Counted from the first letter of the stretch, positions 10,363-19,972 are shown. The stretch: 54,963 bases of DNA from Desulfofustis glycolicus DSM 9705 (GCF_900130015.1 NZ_FQXS01000028.1:1-54963), one strand, 5' to 3'. Numbers and translations: made by a program. The notes: generated from the letters alone by a model not told the origin.

Positions 10363-11667
10363 ATGAGTGGATTTCAAAGAGCGGCGCAAATTCCCGAACT
10401 GAGAAGGAGACTGCTGTTCACGCTGATCATGCTGGCGGTATATCGGATCGGCGTCCAGGTGCCTACGCCGGGCATCAACAGTGAAGCCCTGAGCGCCTTT
10501 TTCCAGCAGCATGCCGGCACCCTGTTCGGTATGTTCAATATGTTTTCCGGCGGGGCGTTGGAGAATTTCTCCATTTTCGCGTTGGGAATCATGCCCTATA
10601 TCAGCGCATCGATTATCATGCAGCTGCTGACGGTGGTTATCCCGCAGCTGGAGACGCTGAAAAAGGAAGGTGAGGCCGGCAGGCGAAAGATCACCCAGTA
10701 TACGCGTTATGGCACGGTGGTGCTTTCTGTCATCCAGGGCTCGTTCATCGCCGCGGGACTCGAGGGAATGACCGGGGTCAACGGCGAGATGATCGTTCTC
10801 GATCCGGGGGTCCAGTTCAAGCTGATGACCATTATTACGCTGACGTCCGGCACCGCGTTCCTGATGTGGCTCGGTGAGCAGATGACCGAGCGCGGCGTCG
10901 GCAACGGTATATCGCTGATCATTTTCGCCGGTATCGTGGCCAGTGGACCGTCTGCCCTGATCAACTTCGTTGAACTGGTGCGGGCCGGTGAGATCCAACT
11001 GTTCTTCGTGCCATTCATCATCGCCATGATGCTCGCCGTTGTCGGACTGATCGTCTTTGTAGAAACCGCCCAGCGACGGATTCCGATCCAGTACGCCAAG
11101 CGGGTCGTCGGCCGGCGGGTTTATGGCGGTCAGAGTTCGCACCTGCCGCTGAAGATCAACGTATCCGGCGTTATCCCACCGATTTTTGCCTCTTCGATCA
11201 TGATGTTTCCGGCAACCATCGGCAGCTTCGTCCAGGTTGACTGGGTCCAGCGCGCTTCGGCGGCCATGTCTCCGGGAACGGTTTATTACTATATCTGCTT
11301 TATCGTGCTGATCGTATTCTTCTGCTTCTTCTACGCTGCCGTACAGTTCAAACCGGAAGACGTGGCCGAGAACCTGCGCAAGAACGGTGGTTTCATCCCT
11401 GGTATCCGGCCGGGCAAACGCACTGCTGAGTTCATCGACAAGGCGTTGACCAGACTGACCGTCCTTGGCGCTATTTATCTCAGCGCGGTCTGCGTCATGC
11501 CGACTATTCTGATTGAGCGGTTGAGCCTGCCCTTTTACTTCGGCGGTACCGCCTTGCTGATCATTGTCGGTGTGGCCATCGACACCATCTCCCAGATCGA
11601 ATCGCACCTGGTCATGAGAAATTATGAAGGATTCATGAAACAGGGCAGGATCAAGGGCAGGAGATAA
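10363..11667 (+). CDS. secY: Protein translocase subunit SecY
   Basis: This 434-residue protein forms the central channel of the Sec translocon. It is strongly hydrophobic throughout and fits ten membrane spans. Family marks are RIGVQVPTPGIN, GIMPYISASIIMQLL, GQSSHLPLKINVSGVIPPIF, the cytosolic loop NLRKNGGFIPGIRPGKRTAE and a C-terminal basic tail. I chose ATG 10363 with AAGGA 7 bp upstream, over the in-frame GTG 10357. map follows after 3 bp. adk is absent between them. Confidence 0.97.
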   Translation: MSGFQRAAQIPELRRRLLFTLIMLAVYRIGVQVPTPGINSEALSAFFQQHAGTLFGMFNMFSGGALENFSIFALGIMPYISASIIMQLLTVVIPQLETLKKEGEAGRRKITQYTRYGTVVLSVIQGSFIAAGLEGMTGVNGEMIVLDPGVQFKLMTIITLTSGTAFLMWLGEQMTERGVGNGISLIIFAGIVASGPSALINFVELVRAGEIQLFFVPFIIAMMLAVVGLIVFVETAQRRIPIQYAKRVVGRRVYGGQSSHLPLKINVSGVIPPIFASSIMMFPATIGSFVQVDWVQRASAAMSPGTVYYYICFIVLIVFFCFFYAAVQFKPEDVAENLRKNGGFIPGIRPGKRTAEFIDKALTRLTVLGAIYLSAVCVMPTILIERLSLPFYFGGTALLIIVGVAIDTISQIESHLVMRNYEGFMKQGRIKGRR

Positions 11668-11670
11668 TCG

Positions 11671-12465
11671 GTGTTCTCCCGCGCGCAAGCTCCGGCCGGC
11701 AAATCGATTACCCTGAAGAGCCGTGACGAGATCGAGATCATGGCGGAGGCCAACCGGATCGTTGCCGAAGTACTGGTGATGATGCAAAAGTCGGTTGAAC
11801 CGGGTATCAGCACCTGGGAACTTGACCAAATGGCTGAGGAATTATGCTCCAAACGGCAGGCGGTGCCGGCTTTTAAAGGCTACCGCGGGTTTCCCGGAAG
11901 TTTGTGCGTATCGATCAACGAAGAAGTGGTGCATGGCATCCCGTCGCGGAAACGGAAACTGAAGAAAGGCGATATCATTTCCGTTGATTTCGGCACGTTT
12001 TACAAAGGTTATTATGGAGACTCGGCGGTTACTATCCCTGTCGGCCGCATTGATGCGTTAAAAAGCAAGCTGCTGCAGGTAACCGAGGAATCGCTGAGCA
12101 AGGCGATTGAGAAGGTGCAGGTCGGCAACCGAATCGCCGATATTTCCGCCGCCGTTCAGGATTGGGTCGAACGGCACGGTTTTTCCGTTGTCAGGCAGTT
12201 TGTCGGCCACGGCATCGGCAGCGAACTCCATGAGGGTCCGGAAATCCCGAACTTTCTGCAAAACGGGGCAACGCCACGTTTGTTGGAAGGGATGGTGCTG
12301 GCTATCGAGCCGATGGTCAACATCGGCACCCACCAGGTCAAGGTGTTGCGCGACGGCTGGACCGTGATCACCGCCGATCATAAGGCATCGGCGCATTTTG
12401 AGCACTCGATTGCGGTAACGGCGGACGGTCCGTTGGTTCTCAGTTCCCGGGAGGAATTGAGCTGA
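11671..12465 (+). CDS. map: Methionine aminopeptidase, type I (GTG start)
   Basis: This 264-residue enzyme removes the initiator methionine from nascent proteins. The pita-bread fold metal ligands are recognisable in the blocks ISVDFGTFYKGYYGDSAVT, GHGIGSELHEGPEIPNF, MVLAIEPMVNIG and FEHSIAVTADGP. About 20 residues precede the usual start of the domain. GTG 11671 lies 3 bp after secY with AGGAGA overlapping the secY end, so the two are coupled. Confidence 0.96.
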   Translation: MFSRAQAPAGKSITLKSRDEIEIMAEANRIVAEVLVMMQKSVEPGISTWELDQMAEELCSKRQAVPAFKGYRGFPGSLCVSINEEVVHGIPSRKRKLKKGDIISVDFGTFYKGYYGDSAVTIPVGRIDALKSKLLQVTEESLSKAIEKVQVGNRIADISAAVQDWVERHGFSVVRQFVGHGIGSELHEGPEIPNFLQNGATPRLLEGMVLAIEPMVNIGTHQVKVLRDGWTVITADHKASAHFEHSIAVTADGPLVLSSREELS

Positions 12466-12478
12466 TTTAAGTAAATAG

Positions 12479-12507
12479 TGCTTCTCAATATCGTATTTTT
12501 GTATTAT
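12479..12507 (+). promoter_or_regulatory. Possible promoter for infA
   Basis: The 84-bp gap between map and infA is AT-rich. It holds TGCTTC (12479-12484), a 17-bp spacer and TATTAT (12502-12507), 42 bp before the infA start. The -35 match is poor. It would be an internal promoter letting the infA-rpmJ-rpsM group be expressed apart from secY. Confidence 0.4.
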
Positions 12508-12549
12508 AGTAGACAGCTTTTGAATGCACACTGACATTCAGGACACTTT

Positions 12550-12783
12550 ATGGCCAAGGAAGAAGCGATCGAGGTAGAGGGAACGATTATTGAACCGTTG
12601 CCGAATGCCATGTTCCGGGTAGAACTGGACAATGGCCATCGGGTGCTGGCTCATATTTCCGGGAAGATGCGCATGCATTTTATCAAGATATTGCCCGGTG
12701 ATCGAGTGACAATTGAGCTTTCACCGTATGACTTGACACGCGGCCGGGTAACATTCAGGGCGAAAAACGCCAGGAAGAAATAG
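12550..12783 (+). CDS. infA: Translation initiation factor IF-1
   Basis: This 77-residue OB-fold protein occupies the ribosomal A site during initiation. Its core matches IF-1: [37 protein letters not shown] and [19 protein letters not shown]. It is slightly longer than the usual 72 residues because of a basic tail (AKNARKK). rpmJ follows 10 bp later. Confidence 0.97.
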   Translation: MAKEEAIEVEGTIIEPLPNAMFRVELDNGHRVLAHISGKMRMHFIKILPGDRVTIELSPYDLTRGRVTFRAKNARKK

Positions 12784-12793
12784 GGGCAGGATC

Positions 12794-12907
12794 ATGAAAG
12801 TGCGCTCATCGGTAAAAAAAATCTGCAGTGACTGCAAAGTCTTTAAGAGAAACGGCATCGTCCGTGTCTCCTGTAAGACTAAAAAACACAATCAAAAGCA
12901 GGGATAG
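12794..12907 (+). CDS. rpmJ: 50S ribosomal protein L36, zinc form
   Basis: This very small gene of 37 codons starts at ATG 12794 and stops at TAG 12905-12907. The translation [17 protein letters not shown] continues to HNQKQG. The zinc ribbon C11-C14-C27-H32 is intact. GGGGCAGG lies just upstream. L36 binds 23S rRNA late in assembly. Confidence 0.95.
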   Translation: MKVRSSVKKICSDCKVFKRNGIVRVSCKTKKHNQKQG

Positions 12908-13038
12908 CCGTCTATCCAGGAATTTATGATATACCCGGAGTCGCTCCGCAGACGGCCCATGGCCGTAAGTAGCCCCATCGAATCGATACGGGGACAGAGG
13001 GACTTCGGGCCTGTCAACTACAGTAAAGGAGATATGCC

Positions 13039-13404
13039 TTGGCACGTATAGCAGGAGTTGACCTTCCGAAAAACAAACATATGGATCGGGCGCTCACCTA
13101 TATTTACGGGATCGGTCTGACTACGGCACGCAAAATTCTCGATGCGGTCGATTTGCCCTATACGATGAACAGTGACGATCTGAGTGGAGAAGATGTCAAT
13201 CGTATCCGCAAGGTGATTGAGAGTGATTTCGTTGTAGAAGGTGATCGACGTCGTGAAATATCGATGGATATCAAGCGGTTGATGGACCTTGGCTGCTATC
13301 GCGGACGGCGTCACCGGCTCGGGTTGCCGGTTCGCGGTCAGAAAACCAAGACCAATGCCAGGACACGAAAAGGGCCCCGTCGCGGTGCCGCACGTCGCAA
13401 ATAG
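13039..13404 (+). CDS. rpsM: 30S ribosomal protein S13 (TTG start)
   Basis: This 121-residue S13 forms head-to-body and subunit bridges. It begins [12 protein letters not shown] after the initiator and ends with [20 protein letters not shown], both diagnostic. The start is TTG 13039 with AAAGGAGA about 8 bp upstream. The 131-bp leader between rpmJ and this gene is rich in short inverted repeats. In E. coli S4 represses the alpha operon at this place; here that is only a possibility. Confidence 0.96.
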   Translation: MARIAGVDLPKNKHMDRALTYIYGIGLTTARKILDAVDLPYTMNSDDLSGEDVNRIRKVIESDFVVEGDRRREISMDIKRLMDLGCYRGRRHRLGLPVRGQKTKTNARTRKGPRRGAARRK

Positions 13405-13431
13405 TCTTCATAACCAGATAGGTACGAAAGA

Positions 13432-13830
13432 ATGGCAGCTGCAAAAAAGACTGAGGCTCGGACCAAGCGTAAAGTTAAAAAGAACGTTCCGGAAGGAGTC
13501 GTTCACATTTACTCGACATTCAACAATACCATCGTTACCATCTCCGACAAGCAGGGGAACGTGGTATCCTGGTGCAGCGCCGGTGTGCTTGGCTTCAAAG
13601 GGTCGCGCAAGAGCACTCCGTTTGCCGCCCAGAATGCCGTGTCCGACGCCACCAAGAAGGCGACCGATCAGGGCATGAGAAAAGTTGAGGTGAAAGTGAA
13701 AGGGCCCGGACCCGGGCGAGAAGCGGCTCTGCGCGCGCTCGTCAATGCCGGACTCGAAGTGACACGTATTTACGACGTCACGCCTATTCCCCATAATGGC
13801 TGCAAACCTCCCAAACGACGCCGCGTCTAG
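13432..13830 (+). CDS. rpsK: 30S ribosomal protein S11
   Basis: This 132-residue S11 lies on the 30S platform. It shows [50 protein letters not shown] and the end [18 protein letters not shown]. The N terminus is lysine-rich. It lies between rpsM and rpsD in alpha-operon order. Confidence 0.98.
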   Translation: MAAAKKTEARTKRKVKKNVPEGVVHIYSTFNNTIVTISDKQGNVVSWCSAGVLGFKGSRKSTPFAAQNAVSDATKKATDQGMRKVEVKVKGPGPGREAALRALVNAGLEVTRIYDVTPIPHNGCKPPKRRRV

Positions 13831-13885
13831 GGCTGCGGGAGTTTATTGGAGCGGGTAGAGATAGCTTAATCAACGGAGGCGAAAG

Positions 13886-14515
13886 TTGGCTAGAGATACA
13901 GGTGCGGCATGTCGACGCTGCAGGCGCGAAGGAATCAAGCTCTTCCTGAAGGGAGACCGCTGCTATTCCGACAAATGTTCTTTCGAGCGTCGGGCTTATG
14001 CGCCCGGGCAGCACGGACAGGCTCGTTTCAAAAAGCAATCCGATTACGCCGGGCAGCTGCGTGAAAAGCAGAAAGTCAAGAGCATGTACGGCATGCTTGA
14101 AGGGCAGTTTCGCCAGTACTTCAAGAAAGCTGATCAGCAAAAAGGTGTTACCGGTGAAAACCTTCTCATCATGCTGGAGAGACGGTTGGACAATGCCATT
14201 TTCCGGATGGGCTTTGCCTCTTCCCGGAACCAGGCCAGGCAACTGGTGCGCCACAAGCATATTCTGGTAAACGGTAAAAAAGTCAACATTCCGTCTTTTC
14301 AAATCTCTGTCGGCGACGAAATCAGCATCAAAGAAAAGAGCCGGGCCAATCCATTGATCAACGAGAGCCTCGATGCGGTAGAGCGGCGCGGCGTCCCGAG
14401 TTGGATCGAAATCGATCGAGCAGCCTACAAGTCGACGATTAAGGCCATGCCGAACAGGGAAGAACTGACCATGCCGATTCAGGAGCAACTCATCGTCGAG
14501 CTGTACTCCAAGTAA
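13886..14515 (+). CDS. rpsD: 30S ribosomal protein S4 (TTG start)
   Basis: This 209-residue S4 is a primary 16S rRNA binder. The N-terminal zinc knuckle is present (CRRC, then two more cysteines in [14 protein letters not shown]). The S4 RNA-binding domain [20 protein letters not shown] and [16 protein letters not shown] are clear. TTG 13886 has CGGAGGCG 6 bp upstream. A hairpin follows the gene before rpoA. Confidence 0.96.
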   Translation: MARDTGAACRRCRREGIKLFLKGDRCYSDKCSFERRAYAPGQHGQARFKKQSDYAGQLREKQKVKSMYGMLEGQFRQYFKKADQQKGVTGENLLIMLERRLDNAIFRMGFASSRNQARQLVRHKHILVNGKKVNIPSFQISVGDEISIKEKSRANPLINESLDAVERRGVPSWIEIDRAAYKSTIKAMPNREELTMPIQEQLIVELYSK

Positions 14516-14537
14516 CAGGCACAGACTGATCGTTATG

Positions 14538-14577
14538 ACGGACTGCCGGGCGGGGATTATTCCGACGGGCAGTCCGT
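14538..14577 (+). terminator. Hairpin between rpsD and rpoA, possible weak terminator
   Basis: ACGGACTGCC (14538-14547) pairs perfectly with GGCAGTCCGT (14568-14577) around a 20-nt loop. It lies in the 168-bp gap after rpsD. Only TTGT follows, so it lacks a full U-run. It may attenuate transcription or stabilise the upstream message rather than fully terminate. Confidence 0.4.
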
Positions 14578-14683
14578 TGTCATCGAGCGGGGAGCAAACG
14601 GCATTTCATCTTGTGAAAGAACATCTCTCACCGTTGATCTGCCGTCTGGTTTTTGCCGCTTAACACTATAAATAAGGGATGAT

Positions 14684-15721
14684 ATGACTCACGCTGCCGA
14701 CGAGAACATACCTTTCTACCGGAACTGGCACGAGCTTATTAAGCCTGAAAAGCTTGAAATAGAGAAAGACAGTCGCACGAACTCGTTCGCCAAGATTGTC
14801 TGCCAGCCTCTCGAGCGCGGATTTGCGACGACCATCGGCAATTCCCTGAGGCGCATCCTGCTTTCCTCGATCCAGGGTGCGGCGATAACCACGGTAAAGA
14901 TAGACGGTGCGCTGCACGAATTCACCACGCTCAAAGACGTGATGGAAGATGTCAGCGAAATCATCCTCAATATCAAGCAGATCAGACTGAAACTCAATTC
15001 CGACCAGGCGCGGAAAATCGTTATCGAAAAGCAGGGACCCGGCGAAGTCAAAGCCGGAGACATCAAACCGTCGCCGTATATCGATATCATGAACCCGGAG
15101 CAATTGATTTGCACGTTGAACGGGGACACCGCCTTCAGAGCCGAAATGACGGTCTCCTGGGGCAAGGGATACCAGCCGGCCGAGCGGCAGGACAAGGAGG
15201 AGTTGGTCATCGGTCAGATACCGATCGATGCCATTTTTTCACCGATCCGCCGGATCCAATATACCGTCGCCAAGGCCAGGGTTGGTCAACAGACCGACTA
15301 TGACAAGCTGACCATGGAGATCGAGACGGACGGTAGTGTGACACCTGAGGATGCCTTGGCGTTTGCCGCCAAGATCATGAAGGATCAGATGAGCATCTTC
15401 ATCAATTTCAACGAGGATGTCGCCGAACCGGATATCGATCCGAGCAGCGAGAAAACGGATGAACCGCTCAACCCATATCTCGATAAACCGGTAGAGGACC
15501 TCGAGCTTTCCGTTCGTTCAGCCAATTGTCTGAAAAATGCCGAAATCTATTTTATCGGAGATCTCGCCCAGAAGACCGATCAGGAAATGCTCAAGACCAA
15601 GAATTTCGGGCGCAAATCGCTCAATGAGATCAAAACCCTGCTGGCGGAAATGGGACTGACGCTCGGTATGAAATTCGATAACTGGGTTCGACCGTCCATC
15701 CCCGAGAAGAAAAAGGATTGA
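14684..15721 (+). CDS. rpoA: RNA polymerase alpha subunit
   Basis: This 345-residue alpha subunit dimerises to start RNA polymerase assembly and contacts UP elements and activators through its C-terminal domain. The N-terminal domain holds [20 protein letters not shown]. The C-terminal domain holds [16 protein letters not shown] and [30 protein letters not shown] precedes the ATG. It closes the alpha operon with rplQ. Confidence 0.98.
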   Translation: MTHAADENIPFYRNWHELIKPEKLEIEKDSRTNSFAKIVCQPLERGFATTIGNSLRRILLSSIQGAAITTVKIDGALHEFTTLKDVMEDVSEIILNIKQIRLKLNSDQARKIVIEKQGPGEVKAGDIKPSPYIDIMNPEQLICTLNGDTAFRAEMTVSWGKGYQPAERQDKEELVIGQIPIDAIFSPIRRIQYTVAKARVGQQTDYDKLTMEIETDGSVTPEDALAFAAKIMKDQMSIFINFNEDVAEPDIDPSSEKTDEPLNPYLDKPVEDLELSVRSANCLKNAEIYFIGDLAQKTDQEMLKTKNFGRKSLNEIKTLLAEMGLTLGMKFDNWVRPSIPEKKKD

Positions 15722-15807
15722 ACTTGCCCGGTATCATGCGGGTGAAGAGGAAAGCAAGCGGCTGGCCGCATAGTGGTTTCGCACGATAATCAGTTGAGGT
15801 ACACATT

Positions 15808-16197
15808 ATGAGACACGCAAAATCCGGCAGAAAACTGGGACGGACCAGTTCGCATCGAGAAGCCATGTTCCGGAATATGGTGACGTCGCTGTTCGAACAT
15901 GAACGGATCGTTACCACCGAGCACAAGGCGAAAGAGTTGCGGCCGATCGCCGAAAAGATGATCACGTTGGCCAAACGCGGTGACCTGCATGCCAGGCGTC
16001 AGGCACTGAGTTACATGCGCAGTAAAAATGTGGTGGCCAAGCTCTTCGATCAGATCAAAGACCAGTTTGCCGACCGGAACGGCGGCTATACCCGAATCAT
16101 CCGTACCGGTGTCCGAGCCGGTGATGCCGCGCCGATGGCAATCATCGAACTGGTCGGTTACCAGGAGGACCTCGGAGAGGCCGAAGCGCAAAACTGA
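15808..16197 (+). CDS. rplQ: 50S ribosomal protein L17
   Basis: This 129-residue L17 starts [20 protein letters not shown] and continues [20 protein letters not shown], the family signature. It is the last gene of the ribosomal run; a strong terminator begins 21 bp after its stop. Confidence 0.98.
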   Translation: MRHAKSGRKLGRTSSHREAMFRNMVTSLFEHERIVTTEHKAKELRPIAEKMITLAKRGDLHARRQALSYMRSKNVVAKLFDQIKDQFADRNGGYTRIIRTGVRAGDAAPMAIIELVGYQEDLGEAEAQN

Positions 16198-16217
16198 CCG
16201 GTACCGCAGAGATGGAG

Positions 16218-16256
16218 AAAAGCTGACATGAACCCTGGTTTGTGTCAGCTTTTTGC
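16218..16256 (+). terminator. Rho-independent terminator of the ribosomal operon
   Basis: AAAAGCTGACA (16218-16228) and TGTCAGCTTTT (16243-16253) form an 11-bp perfect stem with a 14-nt loop. The 3' arm ends in a T-run. The position just after rplQ fits the end of the long ribosomal transcription unit. Confidence 0.85.
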
Positions 16257-16321
16257 GTTTAACCAGCGCTCTATCCCCGGTTGGTCGACGCTGGTCGGCC
16301 CCACAACCAGAGTGATTTGCC

Positions 16322-17068
16322 GTGACTGAAGAAACATCCTTTCCCGACGGCATGGTGCCGCTTGAGGATCAACCGTTCAGGTTTCGCTGTCATCCCGGTG
16401 TCGCCTGTTTCACTATGTGCTGTCGTAACGTCGATCTCGACCTCTACCCATACGATATCGTCCGTTTAAAGAATTCACTCGGGCTGGATTCCCTCAGCTT
16501 TCTCGAGACCCACACCCGCCTGCATCAGGGTGATAATAATTATTTTCCAACCGTTAAGTTGCAACTCGTCGCCGCCGGGTCGGAGTGGGTCTGCCCGTTT
16601 CTCTCCCAGCAGGGATGTAGCGTTTATCGCGACCGACCGACCGGCTGTCGCACCTATCCGCTGGAACGAGCGGTAGCGCGGACGCAGCAGCGCAGGGGGG
16701 GGCGGCGTGACTGGTATTTTATCAAGCATCATGATTACTGTCTCGGGCATCGCGAAGAGGACGAGCAGACCGTACAGCACTGGCTGCGAAGCCAGCGCCT
16801 CGAGCCGTACAACATGATGAATGACCTCTGGGCCGGGATCGATACCCTGCTCGCCAGCAACCCGTTCAAAGGAGAAGGGAGCGGTGGTCCGCGACAGCAA
16901 CTCACCTTTCAGGCCTGCTACGACATGGATGGCTTTCGACGCTACGCCGATCAGAACCGTCTGCTCGAGGGCTATCCGCTGGATCGTGATCGACGTCGCC
17001 GGATCAGGCGCAGCGATGAGGAATTGTTGAAGTTCGCCTTTGAGTGGCTGCAGTCCGCCATTCTCTGA
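16322..17068 (+). CDS. YkgJ-family cysteine-cluster protein (GTG start)
   Basis: This 248-residue protein has two cysteine groups typical of the YkgJ (CxxCxxCC) family, formerly called Fe-S or zinc-chelating. The first is C23, C29, C33 and C34 in CHPGVACFTMCC. The second is C91, C99 and C109 in CPFLSQQGCSVYRDRPTGC, followed by RTYPLE. The biochemical role of the family is not settled. GTG 16322 is the only start before the first cluster; no strong ribosome binding site is seen. It stands alone between the rplQ terminator and the rpsB promoter region. Confidence 0.75.
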   Translation: MTEETSFPDGMVPLEDQPFRFRCHPGVACFTMCCRNVDLDLYPYDIVRLKNSLGLDSLSFLETHTRLHQGDNNYFPTVKLQLVAAGSEWVCPFLSQQGCSVYRDRPTGCRTYPLERAVARTQQRRGGRRDWYFIKHHDYCLGHREEDEQTVQHWLRSQRLEPYNMMNDLWAGIDTLLASNPFKGEGSGGPRQQLTFQACYDMDGFRRYADQNRLLEGYPLDRDRRRRIRRSDEELLKFAFEWLQSAIL

Positions 17069-17154
17069 TATGCCTGGTGGGAATGGTCGCTCGGATTGGC
17101 GGATTCGCCGGTGACGACCCATTTGCCGACACGGAGGTCAGGCCGACGAGGTGC

Positions 17155-17183
17155 TTGCAAATTATCAGTGGTCGTGGTAAAAG
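17155..17183 (+). promoter_or_regulatory. Candidate sigma-70 promoter for rpsB-tsf
   Basis: TTGCAA (17155-17160), a 17-bp spacer and TAAAAG (17178-17183) lie in the 282-bp gap before rpsB. This leaves an approximately 160-nt leader. The gap holds no other gene. Confidence 0.5.
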
Positions 17184-17350
17184 AAAATGTTTTGCGCCGG
17201 GTTGATAATACGTCGCTTCGAGTGATCACCCGCGCGCTTTGGCAACCGTAGTTCAAAACACACATCTCCGACAGTTCTGGTGTCAGCGTGCGACTGTGTC
17301 GATCTGCTGATCAATGGAGATGGAGGAAACAACCAGAAAGGAGACCATTC

Positions 17351-18136
17351 ATGGCACGAGCAAGCGTAAAAGAGATGTTGCAGGCCGGCCTGCATTTTGG
17401 CCATCAGACCAGGCGCTGGAACCCGAAGATGAAACCGTACATCTACGGTCCGCGAAATGGCATCTATATCATCAATCTCGACCTGACCAGGCGGTTGTTC
17501 GAACGAGCCTGCGATTTTGTCCAGAACGAGGTGGCCAAGGGTGGCACCCTGCTCTTTGTTGGTACCAAGCGCCAGGCCCAGGCCATCATTCGGGAGGAAG
17601 CGCGTCGGTGCGGCATGTACTACGTCGACCATCGCTGGCTCGGCGGCATGCTTACCAATTTCCAGACGATCAAGACGAGCATCGAGCGCCTCAAAAGTAT
17701 CGAATCGATGCAGGCCGACGGCTCGATCAACAAATTCCCGAAAAAAGAGATTCTGAAGATGGAAAAAGAACGGGTCAAACTGGAGCGTAACGTCGGCGGT
17801 ATCAAAGACATGCGCGGACTGCCCAGTGCCCTGTTCGTCGTTGACCCGAAGGCCGAGACCATCGCCGTCAACGAGGCGCGAAAACTGCACATTCCGATCA
17901 TCGCCATTACCGATACCAACTGCGATCCCGACGGTATCGATTACTTAATTCCCGGTAATGATGATGCGATCAAGGCGATCAAACTAGTCAATAACTATAT
18001 TGCCGAGGCAGTGCTGCAAGGTCAGGCCATGCGTGACGGCGACCAAGCCAGTGATGCGGCCATGGAAGCGGCAATGGCCGATGCGTCCGGCGAGCTTGAG
18101 AAAAGCGAAGATACGGTGGAGCAAAACGCCGAATAA
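17351..18136 (+). CDS. rpsB: 30S ribosomal protein S2
   Basis: This 261-residue S2 begins [20 protein letters not shown] and contains [20 protein letters not shown] and [14 protein letters not shown]. It is needed to bind S1 to the 30S subunit. I chose ATG 17351, with AAAGGAG 7 bp upstream and the family N terminus beginning exactly there; the frame is open further back to 17288 without S2-like sequence. The acidic C-terminal tail is longer than average. A terminator-like hairpin separates it from tsf. Confidence 0.97.
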   Translation: MARASVKEMLQAGLHFGHQTRRWNPKMKPYIYGPRNGIYIINLDLTRRLFERACDFVQNEVAKGGTLLFVGTKRQAQAIIREEARRCGMYYVDHRWLGGMLTNFQTIKTSIERLKSIESMQADGSINKFPKKEILKMEKERVKLERNVGGIKDMRGLPSALFVVDPKAETIAVNEARKLHIPIIAITDTNCDPDGIDYLIPGNDDAIKAIKLVNNYIAEAVLQGQAMRDGDQASDAAMEAAMADASGELEKSEDTVEQNAE

Positions 18137-18187
18137 TTTACGCACCTCAATGCGTCGTTCAACGGCGGCGCGAGCATGAGTTTTGAC

Positions 18188-18216
18188 AAAGGGGCGGTCA
18201 TCTGACAGCCCCTTTT
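18188..18216 (+). terminator. Terminator-like hairpin between rpsB and tsf
   Basis: AAAGGGGC (18188-18195) pairs with GCCCCTTT (18208-18215) around a 12-nt loop and is followed by another T. Partial termination here would set the ratio of S2 to EF-Ts. Part of the 5' arm can also pair with a sequence 60 nt further downstream; see the findings. Confidence 0.6.
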
Positions 18217-18371
18217 CACTATAGACAAAGCGGCAAACGGTTTAGCGGGGACGGAATTTGGCGAACAGATGACCGCCCCGAGCCGGCTGTCCGGGAAGCG
18301 TCGGCAACAGTGGTTGCCGACGTCCGGGCCGAAAATCCCAATGACCAGCGAATTCTCAACGGAGGAATAAT

Positions 18372-18968
18372 ATGAAAGTTACCAGCCAGATGGTGAAAGA
18401 ATTGCGGGACAAAACGAGCGCCGGCATGATGGACTGCAAGAAAGCGCTCAATGAAACCGACGGTGACATGGAAAAAGCCGTCGATCTGTTGCGCCAGAAA
18501 GGATTGGCAGTGGCCGCCAAGCGCGCCGGCCGAGCTACATCGGAAGGGGTAATCGAAACATACATTCATGCCGGCGGAAAACTTGGCGTGATGATCGAAC
18601 TCAACTGCGAAACCGATTTCGTCGCCAAAACCGACCAGTTCAAGGAACTGGCTCGCGATCTGGCCATGCATATTGCGGCTACCAATCCGGTCTCCATCGA
18701 CCGCGAGAGTGTTCCGGAAGATGTTTTGGCCAGGGAAAAGGCGATTTACGTCCAGCAGGCCCTTGAATCCGGTAAGCCCGAGAACATTGTCGAAAAAATC
18801 GTGGCCGGCAAGGTCGACAAATTTCTCGCCGAGATTTGCTTGCTGGAACAGAAGTATGTGAAGAATCCGGATCTGAGCATTCAAGATCTCCTGACCGACT
18901 GTGTCGGTAAAATGGGAGAGAATATCTCTATCAAGCGCTTCTCCCGTTTCCAGATCGGTGTCGAGTAA
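18372..18968 (+). CDS. tsf: Elongation factor Ts, short form
   Basis: This 198-residue nucleotide-exchange factor acts on EF-Tu. It has the N-terminal UBA-like region KELRDKTSAGMMDCKKAL and the contact block NCETDFVAKTDQFKELARDL. It is far shorter than the 283 residues of E. coli because the second subdomain and coiled coil are missing. That short form is normal in cyanobacteria, organelles and many deltaproteobacteria. GGAGGAAT lies 5 bp before the ATG. Confidence 0.97.
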   Translation: MKVTSQMVKELRDKTSAGMMDCKKALNETDGDMEKAVDLLRQKGLAVAAKRAGRATSEGVIETYIHAGGKLGVMIELNCETDFVAKTDQFKELARDLAMHIAATNPVSIDRESVPEDVLAREKAIYVQQALESGKPENIVEKIVAGKVDKFLAEICLLEQKYVKNPDLSIQDLLTDCVGKMGENISIKRFSRFQIGVE

Positions 18969-19081
18969 CCGTGGTTTTGCGGATCGTTTCTTAAAAACGA
19001 TTGCCCATCGTCATCGGCCGGCTCGCGCCGTCTCGTCGCTGATCCGGTAACCGTCCCGTCAACCAGGGGAGTAACTGCATC

Positions 19082-19795
19082 ATGGAGCTTGTCTATCAGC
19101 GTGTCTTATTGAAGGTGAGCGGGGAAGCTCTGATGGGAAACGACGCCTACGGGATCAATACCACCGTTCTCGATTTCGTTGCCGGCGAAATCAAAGAAGT
19201 CGTTCGTCTCGGAGTGCAGGTCGGCCTGGTGATCGGCGCCGGCAATATTTTCCGGGGTGTTGCCGGAGCCAGCAAGGGCATGGATCGGGCCACCGCCGAC
19301 AACATGGGGATGCTCGCTACGGTGATGAACAGCTTGGCTATGCAGGATGCGCTGGAACGTATCGAGGTCGATACCCGTGTCCAGTCGGCTATTCCGATGC
19401 AATCGATCTGCGAACCGTATATCCGCAGACGGGCGGTCAGACACCTGGAAAAAGGGCGCACGGTCATTTTTGCCGCCGGGACCGGCAACCCCTATTTTAC
19501 CACCGATTCCGCCGGCGTACTGCGCGCCCTTGAAATTGACGCCGATGTGATTATCAAAGCCACCAAGGTCGATGGCGTCTACGATAAGGACCCGGTCAAC
19601 AATGCCGATGCCATTAAATACCAGCGCCTCACCTACGAAGATGTGCTGAGCAAGGGGCTCAGGGTCATGGATGCCGCCGGTATCGCCTTGGCCAAGGAAG
19701 ATGAGAAGCCGATCCTGGTCATGAATATGACGGTTGCCGGAAATATCAGAAAGGCCGTGCTCGGTGAGGAAGTCGGCACCGTGATCCATAGCTGA
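19082..19795 (+). CDS. pyrH: UMP kinase
   Basis: This 237-residue amino-acid-kinase-fold enzyme phosphorylates UMP to UDP. It shows [42 protein letters not shown], the [12 protein letters not shown] loop and [19 protein letters not shown]. Its place between tsf and frr is the standard order rpsB-tsf-pyrH-frr. AGGGGAGTAA precedes the ATG by about 10 bp. Confidence 0.97.
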   Translation: MELVYQRVLLKVSGEALMGNDAYGINTTVLDFVAGEIKEVVRLGVQVGLVIGAGNIFRGVAGASKGMDRATADNMGMLATVMNSLAMQDALERIEVDTRVQSAIPMQSICEPYIRRRAVRHLEKGRTVIFAAGTGNPYFTTDSAGVLRALEIDADVIIKATKVDGVYDKDPVNNADAIKYQRLTYEDVLSKGLRVMDAAGIALAKEDEKPILVMNMTVAGNIRKAVLGEEVGTVIHS

Positions 19796-19830
19796 CCGGT
19801 CACTGGAGCATTGCCAAACAAAAGGGGAGT

Positions 19831-19972
19831 TTGAGGAATTTGGAATTTCGCTCAAGATCGAGGCGCGCAAGAAAATTTTTTATCGCAGGCATGTACATAA
19901 TATTCCGATGATAAAACTTGATTGCGCAACGACGAGATTGGGAGAAATGGCAATTTTTCAAGGTTCCCAACA
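19831..19972. repeat. Long imperfect palindrome between pyrH and frr
   Basis: The gap holds a nested imperfect inverted repeat. ATTTCGCTCAAGATCG (left arm, from 19845) matches the reverse complement of the right-arm stretch 19925-19946. Inside it, GCGCAAG...TTTTTTATCG (19865-19885) faces CGATGATAAAACTTG...GCGC (19906-19926). The centre carries the short palindrome ATGTACAT. The layout resembles MITE or BIME-like intergenic repeats, but only one copy is in this window. Confidence 0.45.

Noticed and set aside
10234-11829. 531-codon minus-strand open frame
   Set aside because: It is antisense to secY and the start of map. The translation is a low-complexity mix rich in D, H, R and Q, typical of a GC-codon shadow.
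12908-13038. S4-binding pseudoknot in the rpsM leader
   Set aside because: Short inverted repeats exist, but I could not draw a structure matching the known E. coli element.
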